A DNA stretch of 64,000 bases, from positions 124,001 through 188,000 of the forward strand of contig NZ_ATUD01000002.1 of the NCBI RefSeq assembly GCF_000420025.1, read 5' to 3'. The notes under the pieces were generated by a model. It did no database searches. It worked only from the letters and a program-made list of their open reading frames with translations, and had not been told where the DNA came from. Of this stretch, positions 43,176-49,778 are shown piece after piece. Source of the stretch: Patulibacter americanus DSM 16676. Its GTDB lineage: Bacteria > Actinomycetota > Thermoleophilia > Solirubrobacterales > Solirubrobacteraceae. A program made the translations under genes and the position numbers. How positions within the stretch are numbered: position 1 is the stretch's first letter; every line of letters begins with the position of its first letter.

Positions 43176-44150
43176 ATGGCCCTGCCTCCCCTCGAGAACC
43201 GCCCGTGCGCGGGACGCTACGGCGACATCGTGCAGTCCATCGGGCACACGCCGCTGGTGGAGCTGAAGCGCCTGTCCCCGAAGCCGGGAGTGCGGATCTG
43301 GGCCAAGATGGAGTCGGCGAACCCGACGGGCTCGATCAAGGATCGCGTCGCCCGGGCCCTCATCGAGGACGCCGAGGAGCGGGGCACGATCGGCCCGGAC
43401 TCCGTGATCCTCGAGCCGACGTCGGGCAACACCGGCATCGCGCTGGCCATGATCTGCCGGCGCAAGGGCTATCGGCTCAAGGTCGTCATGCCCGACAACG
43501 TCACGCAGGAGCGCACCGACCTCCTGCGGATGTACGGCGCGGAGATCGTCTACTCGCCGGGCGACCGGGGCAGCAACGGCGCCGTCGCCCTTGCCGAGAA
43601 GATGGCGGCGGAGGACGCGACGTACGTCATGCCGTACCAGTACGGCAACCCCGCCAACCCGCTGGCCCACTACAACGGCACGGCGCTCGAGGTCCTCGAC
43701 GAGCTGGACGGCCAGGTCGACGCGTTCGTCGCGGGCCTCGGGACGGGCGGCACCCTGATGGGCAACGGCCGCCGGTTCAAGGAGGAGCTCGGCGACCGCG
43801 TCAAGATCGTCGCGGCCGAGCCCATGCAGGGCGAGCCGGTCCAGGGCCTCCGCTCGCTCGACGACGGGTTCATCCCGCCGATCATCGACCTTTCCCTGCT
43901 GGACCGGAAGATCTTCGTCACGAACAACGACGCGATCGTCTGGACCCGGCGCCTCCTCGACGAGGAGGGCATCTTCGCGGGCGTCAGCTCCGGCGCCATC
44001 GCCCGCGTCGCCGTCCGGATCGCGAACGAGATGGACGAGGGCAACGTCGTCTTCATCGTCTGCGACGACGGCTGGAAGTACCTCTCCTCCGGGATCTACA
44101 CCCGCCCGCTGGAAGAGATCGAGAACCTCGAATCGACCCTTTGGTGGTGA
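43176..44150 (+). CDS. cysM: PLP-dependent cysteine synthase (CysM-like)
   Basis: 324 residues. Fold-type II PLP enzyme: K55 in [10 protein letters not shown] binds [11 protein letters not shown] binds the substrate carboxylate, and GTGGTLMG holds the phosphate. The C-terminal extension ([21 protein letters not shown]) is characteristic of CysM enzymes that use O-phosphoserine and CysO-thiocarboxylate rather than sulfide. This fits the cysO and JAMM genes in the same window. The tatA gene follows within 2-4 nt. Confidence 0.94.
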   Translation: MALPPLENRPCAGRYGDIVQSIGHTPLVELKRLSPKPGVRIWAKMESANPTGSIKDRVARALIEDAEERGTIGPDSVILEPTSGNTGIALAMICRRKGYRLKVVMPDNVTQERTDLLRMYGAEIVYSPGDRGSNGAVALAEKMAAEDATYVMPYQYGNPANPLAHYNGTALEVLDELDGQVDAFVAGLGTGGTLMGNGRRFKEELGDRVKIVAAEPMQGEPVQGLRSLDDGFIPPIIDLSLLDRKIFVTNNDAIVWTRRLLDEEGIFAGVSSGAIARVAVRIANEMDEGNVVFIVCDDGWKYLSSGIYTRPLEEIENLESTLWW

Positions 44151-44154
44151 TGTG

Positions 44155-44448
44155 ATGCCCGGTATCGGCGCACCCGAACTCATCGTGATCCTCGTGATCG
44201 CGCTCCTGGTCCTCGGCCCGAAGAAGCTCCCGGAGGTCGGCAAGTCGCTCGGCCGCGGGATGCGGGAGTTCAAGGACGGAATCTCGAACGCGAACCCGTT
44301 CGAGGACGACGACGAGGACGAGCGCCCCGCGCGCCGCGCCAAGCAGGTCGCGGCGGCCCCGGCGGCCCCGGTCGCCCCGGCGCAGCCCGTCGAGGCGGAG
44401 ACGGACAGCCGCGAGGCGCAGGACGCCTTCGGCGCCAACAAGTCGTGA
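44155..44448 (+). CDS. tatA: Twin-arginine translocase TatA/TatE subunit
   Basis: 97 residues from ATG 44155 (GTG 44152 would add one Met). One N-terminal membrane helix ([24 protein letters not shown]) is seen as its parts [19 protein letters not shown] and [15 protein letters not shown], the TatA hinge and amphipathic helix. An acidic, then Ala/Pro-rich tail follows. It polymerises to form the Tat pore for folded proteins. No tatB or tatC is nearby. It sits between cysM and the JAMM peptidase, a linkage that may be accidental. Confidence 0.94.
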   Translation: MPGIGAPELIVILVIALLVLGPKKLPEVGKSLGRGMREFKDGISNANPFEDDDEDERPARRAKQVAAAPAAPVAPAQPVEAETDSREAQDAFGANKS

Positions 44449-44497
44449 CGGCAGCCCGGCGCCGGGCCGGCCACCCCGTCGCGTCCTGGGCCCGGAC

Positions 44498-44905
44498 GTG
44501 AGGATCGCCCCGGCCCTCCTGGACGAGGTCGTCGCGCACGCGCTGCGCGACGCCCCGGACGAGTGCTGCGGGGTGGTGGCCCTGCGGGACGGGGTCGCCG
44601 TCTCCGTGCACCCCATGGAGAACGTGCTGCAGGGCCCGAAGCCGCTCGGCTTCGAGCTCGACGGCCTGACCCTGCTGCGCCTCATCGACGAGATCGAGGA
44701 CGCCGGCGCGGAGCTGGGGGCGATCTACCACTCCCACACCCGGTCGCCGCCCTATCCGTCGCAGACGGACATCAACTTCGCGGGCGGCTGGCCCGGCGTG
44801 GAGTGGCTCATCGTCGGCACGAAGGGCGCCGAGCCCGAGGTCAAGAGCTACCTCATCACCCGGGACGGGGACATCACGGACGTGCCCGTCGCCGTCGCGG
44901 ACTGA
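44498..44905 (+). CDS. mec: JAMM/MPN+ metallopeptidase (Mec-like, M67)
   Basis: 135 residues from GTG 44498. All JAMM zinc residues are present: E22 (DECCG), H78-x-H80, S88 and D91 (HSHTRSPPYPSQTD). The mycobacterial homologue Mec hydrolyses the CysO-cysteine adduct to release cysteine and regenerate CysO. Here it may also trim the terminal Arg of CysO (see findings). The same strand carries cysM and tatA just upstream. A very stable hairpin lies about 80 nt past the stop. Confidence 0.93.
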   Translation: MRIAPALLDEVVAHALRDAPDECCGVVALRDGVAVSVHPMENVLQGPKPLGFELDGLTLLRLIDEIEDAGAELGAIYHSHTRSPPYPSQTDINFAGGWPGVEWLIVGTKGAEPEVKSYLITRDGDITDVPVAVAD

Positions 44906-44984
44906 GCGCCCGCCCGCGGCCCGGGCCCGCGGCCTCTCCGGCAGGCCGCGACGGCGGTGGCCTCGATGCCCCCCGCGCCACGGA

Positions 44985-45020
44985 ACGACGAAGGGCCGCC
45001 CTCGGGCGGCCCTTCGTCGT
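44985..45020. terminator. 16-bp perfect hairpin between convergent genes
   Basis: The arms 44985-45000 and 45005-45020 are exact complements (core ACGAAGGGCCGCC) with a CTCG loop. It lies between mec (+) and DUF1802 (-). No T tract follows on either strand, but the AA/TT at the stem base is shared. The rest of the 200-nt gap holds no gene. Confidence 0.8.
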
Positions 45021-45105
45021 GCTGCACCCCCGCCGCGAGGTGTCGGCGGCGGGGGGAGAGGGGGCGCGTGCCGGGCCCAGGGCCCGCGGCGACGCCCCGG
45101 GGGGG

Positions 45106-45750
45106 CTAGGCCAGGGCCGGGAGCGCGGCGCGCTCGGCGGTGCCGTCCAGGATGGACTCGATCTGGTCCGTCGCGCGGGTGAACTCGTCGTCGGAGAGGA
45201 CGGGCGTGCCCTCGAAGGGCAGGTCGCGCTGGATTTCCAGCCACGAACGGCATCCACCGAAGTCGTCACGCACGCGGACGGTCACCGGACGCGGGATGCG
45301 GTAGGCACGCAGCAGCACGACGTGCAGCGGGTGCCGGTGCTTCCAGTTCAGGCGCTTCTCGGCGTAGTCCGGCGTCCAGATGTAGTACGGGGACAGCGCC
45401 TCGACGACACGGGCATCCGTGACGGTGTAGTGCGCGACGGCCTCGGCCCAGGCCCGGATGCGGACGCGCTCCGGCTGCGGGATGCCGCCGTCGTCGGTCA
45501 GAGCCGTGGGGGGCGGATCGCCGTCCGGCCACACGCCCTCCTCGAGGGCACGACGCAGCTCGGGGAGGTGAGACTCCCGGATGACGTCGTTGCGCTGGTG
45601 ATCGAAGGTGGGGTACAGAAAGAAGCGATCGTGGTCGAGACGGAAGTGCTTCTGCTCCTCCCGAATCCCGCCCTTCCGTAGCGTGAGCAGCTGCTCACCC
45701 TCGGCGAGGGCACGGACCGTGACCGCCCATTCCTTGAATGCAATAGGCAT
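45106..45750 (-). CDS. DUF1802 family protein
   Basis: 214 residues from ATG 45750. The N-terminal signature AFKEWAVTVRALAEGEQLL, then LRKGGIREEQKHFRLDHDRF and FLYPTFDHQRN, is diagnostic of DUF1802. Function is unknown; the conserved Arg/Lys/His/Glu pattern suggests an enzyme or nucleic-acid-binding protein. DUF1802 members occur in many bacteria including cyanobacteria. In this window it is next to an unusual low-GC gap. The frame stays open upstream to a GTG at 45888, but the extra sequence is not protein-like. Confidence 0.9.
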   Translation of the reverse strand: MPIAFKEWAVTVRALAEGEQLLTLRKGGIREEQKHFRLDHDRFFLYPTFDHQRNDVIRESHLPELRRALEEGVWPDGDPPPTALTDDGGIPQPERVRIRAWAEAVAHYTVTDARVVEALSPYYIWTPDYAEKRLNWKHRHPLHVVLLRAYRIPRPVTVRVRDDFGGCRSWLEIQRDLPFEGTPVLSDDEFTRATDQIESILDGTAERAALPALA

Positions 45751-45871
45751 GGCGGTAACCAACTGTTGGTGATGAGACGATCCTGCGCGCAGCGTTACGA
45801 ACGAAGATCGCAACAGGACGGAGACATCATCGTGACAGACGACGCTGCAAAATCCAAGGGCTGAAGCACTC

Positions 45872-45891
45872 TCCGTGCGGCAGCGCACGGA
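45872..45891. promoter_or_regulatory. Perfect 8-bp stem-loop upstream of DUF1802
   Basis: TCCGTGCG (45872-45879) and CGCACGGA (45884-45891) flank a GCAG loop. Confidence 0.5.
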
Positions 45892-46149
45892 TCTTGGCGA
45901 TTCGTGCTAGGGCCCGTCGGGCAGCCCGAACGGTGTTCCCCGGCCGCCCGCGCCGGAGTCGCGAGGCGCAGCGTCTCGCCCCGCTCGCGGTGCCCGCGGC
46001 CTACGGCGGCAGCTCCCGGCCGGCGGCGAACGCGCGGCCCGACGCCCCGTCCGCCCCGCGCGCCGTCGGCCCGTGGTCGCCGTCGTCGACGGCGACCGGG
46101 TCCGTGGGGGTCCCGCCGACGTCGACGTCGACGAGCATCGGGGGCGAAC

Positions 46150-46182
46150 GTCGCGCCGCCGGCCCCCCGCCGGCGGCGCGAC
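46150..46182. terminator. 14-bp perfect hairpin after the zinc-finger gene
   Basis: GTCGCGCCGCCGGC (46150-46163) pairs with 46169-46182 around a CCCCC loop. It is 10 nt downstream of the stop of the minus-strand gene at 46193. No T tract. Confidence 0.7.
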
Positions 46183-46192
46183 CCCCGGCCGA

Positions 46193-46639
46193 TCAGGCGG
46201 CGATCGGCAGGTCGGTGCGCTCGATGAACTCCTCCATCGGCTCCTCGGTCTCGCTGAGGTGCTGATGGGAGGGGCAGTAGCGCGAGCCGGTCAACGGATC
46301 GCGCTGGCACGGCTGGCCCCGACGGGTGGTGGCCTGGCACGTCGGCTTGGTGCCCGTCAGGTCGTGGCCGAGGTCCGGGCGGCGCCGGAGCTCGTCCGCG
46401 ACCGTGCCGACGTACGTGTCCACGGTGCGCCAGACCTGGGCCTGGGCGGCCATCGGGAACAGGAAGCGGATCTCCCCGAACAGGTGCTTCGCCGGGTGGG
46501 CGAAGTAGTGGGGGTCCGTGACGAGTCGCTCGATCGTGCACTCGCAGGCCCGAAGCACGCGCTCCTGGGTGGTGCGAGAGCCGCCACCGGGCAGGTGCCG
46601 GGTGACGTCGCGGTAGAGAGTCCTGGAGAGGTGGTACAT
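46193..46639 (-). CDS. Hypothetical protein with C-terminal Cys/His zinc motif
   Basis: 148 residues from ATG 46639. The first ~95 residues are helical (TLYRDVTRHLPGG, RVLRACECTIERL). The segment at about 105-132 reads C-x-A-T-T-x2-G-x-P-C then SRYCPSHQH, a C-C-C-H pattern like the short zinc module of DUF5763-type proteins. A role in nucleic-acid binding or regulation is possible but unproven. Its 110-nt upstream gap is AT-richer than average, and a GCTCC-GGAGC hairpin there may end nadB transcription. Confidence 0.8.
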   Translation of the reverse strand: MYHLSRTLYRDVTRHLPGGGSRTTQERVLRACECTIERLVTDPHYFAHPAKHLFGEIRFLFPMAAQAQVWRTVDTYVGTVADELRRRPDLGHDLTGTKPTCQATTRRGQPCQRDPLTGSRYCPSHQHLSETEEPMEEFIERTDLPIAA

Positions 46640-46748
46640 GGCGGGAAGCGACGGTGGGTTGGAACCGTCTACTTGTAAGAACCCGCCGAATGTTGGGTTT
46701 GAGTGAAGAAACCGGCCGATTCGTACCAGACCGCTCCTTAGCTGGAGC

Positions 46749-48224
46749 TTATCCGTCCCACCGCTCGTGGTGCGCCGGTGGGGGCGCGGAGCCCTCCAGG
46801 GGGCCCACCACGGTGTGCACCGCGTCGAGGGTGGGATCGAGCTCCGGGTGGTCCAGGCGGCGGTGCGCACCGCGGCTCTCCTCGCGGGAGAGGGCCGCCG
46901 CGCCGATCGCCCGTGCCAGGGGGTGCGGGTCGTCCCGCAGGGCGTGCAGTCCCTCCGCGTCGCGCTCGAGTCCGGCGTGACGCCACAGGGCCTCCCGGGT
47001 CTCCCGCGACGGCGGGATCACCGCGGAGCCGGCGGGAGCAGGGTCCAGGGAGCCCGGGAGCGCGGGCGCGTCGAGGGCCGCCCGGGCCGCCCGGCCGCCG
47101 AAGACGATGCACTCGGCCAGGGAGTTCGAGGCCAGCCGGTTGGCGCCGTGCAGGCCCGTGCAGGCGGTCTCCCCGACGACGTAGAGGCCGGGCACGCTGG
47201 TGGCGCCGTGCAGGTCGCAGGCCACGCCGCCCATCGTGTAGTGGCAGGCGGGGGAGACCGGGATCGGCGTGGTGGCCGGGTCCAGGCCCGACTCGCGCAG
47301 CGCGCCGACGACGTTGGGGAATCCGCCCGGGTCGACCTCGCGCATGTCCAGGAGCACGTGGTCGGTGCCCTCCTCCTTCATGGTCCGCCAGACCGCGAGC
47401 GCCACCTCGTCGCGCGGCGCCAGCTCCTTCACGAAGCGCTCGCCGCGACCGTCCAGCAGCAGCGCCCCCTCGCCCCGGATCGCCTCCGTCACGAGGAATC
47501 CCTCGCGGCCCGGGATGCCGGCGACCGCGGTGGGGTGGAACTGGACGAACTCGAGGTCCGCGAGGTCGGCGCCCGCCGCGTACGCCAGCTGCGCCCCGAC
47601 GCCGACGGAGCCCGGCGGGTTCGTCGTGCGGCTCCACAGGGCCGCCGACCCGCCGCAGGCCAGGATCGTCGCGCGGGCCGCGACGGCTTGACCGTCCTCC
47701 GTCACCGCCCCGACGCACCGGCCCTCGGAGGTCCAGACGGCGCTTGCCCGCGTCGGCTCCATCACCGTGACCGCGGGGTGCGCGACGAGCTTCGCCGAGA
47801 GCTGGCGCACGAGCCGGCGTCCCGTGGCGGACCCGCCCGCGTGGACGACGCGCCGGTGGGTGTGGCCGCCCTCCAGGCCGAGGACGAGCCGCCCGTGGCG
47901 GTCGGCGTCGAACACGACGCCCAGCGACTCGAGGTCGGACACGGCGTCCGGGGCCTCGCGGCAGAGCACGTCGGCGGCGGAGCGGCGGACGAGTCCGCGG
48001 CCCGCCCGCTCCGTGTCGGCCAGGTGGGCCGCGGCGCTGTCGTCGACGGCCAGGGCGGCGGCCACGCCCCCCTGAGCCCAGTACGAAGCGGTCTCCGCGA
48101 GGGGCGTCGCGCTGATCACCGTGACGCGGGCGCCGTCGCGTGCGGCGCGGAGCGCGGCGTAGAGACCCGCCGCTCCCGCGCCGACGACCAGGACGTCCGT
48201 GTGCGCATCGGGGGCCGGGGGCAT
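46749..48224 (-). CDS. nadB: L-aspartate oxidase
   Basis: 491 residues. FAD enzyme that oxidises L-aspartate to iminoaspartate, the first step of de novo NAD synthesis. The N-terminal FAD motif is VVGAGAAGLYAAL; SYWAQGGVAAAL, GHTHRRVVHAGG, CHYTMGGVACDLHG and GETACTGLHGANRLASNSL are family signatures, with active-site Arg/His regions intact. A helical C-terminal domain of about 80 residues completes it. nadA and nadC are not adjacent. Start ATG 48224; the divergent deacetylase gene starts 19 nt away. Confidence 0.96.
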   Translation of the reverse strand: MPPAPDAHTDVLVVGAGAAGLYAALRAARDGARVTVISATPLAETASYWAQGGVAAALAVDDSAAAHLADTERAGRGLVRRSAADVLCREAPDAVSDLESLGVVFDADRHGRLVLGLEGGHTHRRVVHAGGSATGRRLVRQLSAKLVAHPAVTVMEPTRASAVWTSEGRCVGAVTEDGQAVAARATILACGGSAALWSRTTNPPGSVGVGAQLAYAAGADLADLEFVQFHPTAVAGIPGREGFLVTEAIRGEGALLLDGRGERFVKELAPRDEVALAVWRTMKEEGTDHVLLDMREVDPGGFPNVVGALRESGLDPATTPIPVSPACHYTMGGVACDLHGATSVPGLYVVGETACTGLHGANRLASNSLAECIVFGGRAARAALDAPALPGSLDPAPAGSAVIPPSRETREALWRHAGLERDAEGLHALRDDPHPLARAIGAAALSREESRGAHRRLDHPELDPTLDAVHTVVGPLEGSAPPPAHHERWDG

Positions 48225-48230
48225 GGCGGG

Positions 48231-48237
48231 TACGGTA
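48231..48237. promoter_or_regulatory. Shared palindromic -10 element of nadB and the deacetylase gene
   Basis: TACGGTA reads TACGGT on the plus strand (7 nt before GTG 48244) and TACCGT on the minus strand (7 nt before ATG 48224). Both genes would be leaderless and compete for one site. Confidence 0.5.
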
Positions 48238-48243
48238 TCCGGC

Positions 48244-49272
48244 GTGGCCCACCCCCTCTTCGCCCACGAGTCCTCGCAGCGTCACGACACCGGCTCGCAC
48301 CCAGAGCGGGCGGCGCGGATCGTGGCGATCGAGCGCGAGCTCGCGGCGCGGGACTGGTGCGGCTTCGAGCGCCTGGAGTCGCCCGCGGCGACCGTGGAGC
48401 AGCTGCAGGCCGTGCACCCCGCGACGCACGTCGCGCGGATCCGCGCGCTCGCGGCCTCCGGGGGCGGCCGGATCGACGCGGACACGATCGTCTCGCCCGG
48501 CTCGTGGGACGCCGCGGTGCACGCCGCCGGCGGGGCGGTCGCCGTCGTGGACGCGCTGCTGCGGGACGGCGCGGGCCGTGCGGCGTCCGTCCACCGTCCG
48601 CCGGGGCACCACTGCGAGACCGCGGAGCCCATGGGCTTCTGCCTCTTCAACTCGGTCGCGGTCGCGGCGCGCCACGCCCGCGACGCGTACGGGATCCGGC
48701 GGGTCCTGGTGTTCGACTGGGACGTCCACCACGGCAACGGGACGGCCGAGATCTTCGCGGGGACGGACGAGGTCCTCTTCGTCTCGATCCACGAGTTCCC
48801 GCTCTACCCCGGTACGGGACGACCCGACGAGCGCGGGCACGGCGCCGGGGAGGGCCTGACGGTCAACCTCCCGGTGCCGGCCGGCAGCGGGGACGACACG
48901 TGGGTCGCGATGACGGAACGTGTCGTCCTGCCCGTCGCCCGGGAGTACGCCCCGGAGCTGATCCTCGTCTCCGCGGGCTACGACGCCCACGTGGAGGACC
49001 CGCTCGCCGGCTGCGAGGTGACGGACGGGGGGTTCGACCGCATGGCGGAGGCCGTGCACCGTCTCGGCACGGAGCTCGGGGTGCCGGTCGGCATGGTCCT
49101 CGAGGGCGGCTACGCCCCCGACGCGCTGGCCCGGTGCGTGGCGGGTACGCTCGGGACGTGGTCGTCGCCGGCGCCCGGGGCACCCGCGGCGGTGCCACAG
49201 GACGGCATCGTCGACCGCGCCCGCGCGTTCCTCGCGGAGCGCTGGCCCGGCGTGGCCGCCGACGCCGGCTGA
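48244..49272 (+). CDS. Histone deacetylase family protein (class II-like)
   Basis: 342 residues from GTG 48244. Zinc-dependent amidohydrolase: H122-H123 in PPGHHC, D160-x-H162 in DWDVHHGNGT, SAGYDAH and LEGGYAPDAL cover the general base, zinc ligands and oxyanion tyrosine. Bacterial relatives include acetylpolyamine amidohydrolases and acetoin-utilisation AcuC; the substrate could be an acetylpolyamine or acetyl-lysine protein. A pairing with NAD synthesis is only positional. ATG 48223 is rejected because it lies before the -10 element. Confidence 0.94.
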   Translation: MAHPLFAHESSQRHDTGSHPERAARIVAIERELAARDWCGFERLESPAATVEQLQAVHPATHVARIRALAASGGGRIDADTIVSPGSWDAAVHAAGGAVAVVDALLRDGAGRAASVHRPPGHHCETAEPMGFCLFNSVAVAARHARDAYGIRRVLVFDWDVHHGNGTAEIFAGTDEVLFVSIHEFPLYPGTGRPDERGHGAGEGLTVNLPVPAGSGDDTWVAMTERVVLPVAREYAPELILVSAGYDAHVEDPLAGCEVTDGGFDRMAEAVHRLGTELGVPVGMVLEGGYAPDALARCVAGTLGTWSSPAPGAPAAVPQDGIVDRARAFLAERWPGVAADAG

Positions 49273-49274
49273 GC

Positions 49275-49314
49275 CGCCCGCCACGCCCGGATCGGCCGGA
49301 CGGGCGGGGGCGGG
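49275..49314. terminator. Imperfect hairpin between convergent genes
   Basis: CCCGCCACGCCCG and CGGGCGGGGGCGGG face each other around GATCGGCCGGA in the 44-nt gap. Inferred bidirectional terminator. Confidence 0.4.
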
Positions 49315-49316
49315 TG

Positions 49317-49778
49317 CTACGGCGTGGCGCCGCCGCTCGGGGCGTCGTCGCCGGGGGCGGGCTCGGGTGTCGACGTGGCGGGGCCCGGGGTCGTGGCGGC
49401 CGGGGCCGGGGTCGAGGCCGCGGGGGCCGGGGTGGCGGACGCCGCTCCCGGCGTGGGCGCAGCCGCGGCGCCGGGGGCGGGGGTCGCGGGCGCCGGGGCG
49501 GCCGCCGGCGGCGGCGTGACGGCGGCCGGTGGCACGGTCGTCGTCGTGTTCGCGGGGGGTGCGTCCGTCGTGGTCGTGAGGGCCACGAAGGCGCCGAGGG
49601 TGCCACCGGCGACGACGAGCACGGTCGCCGCGATCGCCGCGATCGGCAGCTTCCAGTTCGGCGTCGGGCTCATTCGGGTGCGGGCCGGGGCGCCGCAGCT
49701 CAGGCACCACGCCTGCTCGGCGCCCACGGTGTTCCCGCACCGCGGGCAGACGACGGGCTGCGGAGGGGTGCGGCTCAT
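49317..49778 (-). CDS. Zinc-ribbon membrane protein with Ala/Pro/Thr-rich outer tail
   Basis: 153 residues. An N-terminal zinc ribbon (CPRCGNTVGAEQAWCLSCG) faces the cytoplasm, followed by one membrane helix (about residues 43-65) and an Ala/Pro/Thr low-complexity tail of about 85 residues, presumably outside. ATG 49778 overlaps the stop of the upstream gene (ATGA), so the two are coupled. Both carry C4 zinc ribbons. Function unknown; proteins of this layout often connect envelope and cytosol. Low-complexity composition makes homology hard to judge. Confidence 0.8.
   Translation of the reverse strand: MSRTPPQPVVCPRCGNTVGAEQAWCLSCGAPARTRMSPTPNWKLPIAAIAATVLVVAGGTLGAFVALTTTTDAPPANTTTTVPPAAVTPPPAAAPAPATPAPGAAAAPTPGAASATPAPAASTPAPAATTPGPATSTPEPAPGDDAPSGGATP

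Larger units (their letters stand above)
45751..46192. other. 442-nt intergenic gap with a low-GC half
   Basis: No convincing gene on either strand. Positions about 45755-45900 are clearly less GC-rich than the flanks and hold ACCAA-CTG-TTGGT and a TCCGTGCG/CGCACGGA hairpin. The other half (45900-46192) is GC-rich and ends in a 14-bp hairpin. The low-GC part is the upstream region of the DUF1802 gene and could hold its promoter, a leader or a small RNA. Confidence 0.6.

Noticed and set aside
45750..45888. N-terminal extension of DUF1802 from GTG 45888
   Set aside because: The extra residues are not protein-like for the family, which begins at MPIAFKEW, and they cover the low-GC region with stem-loops.
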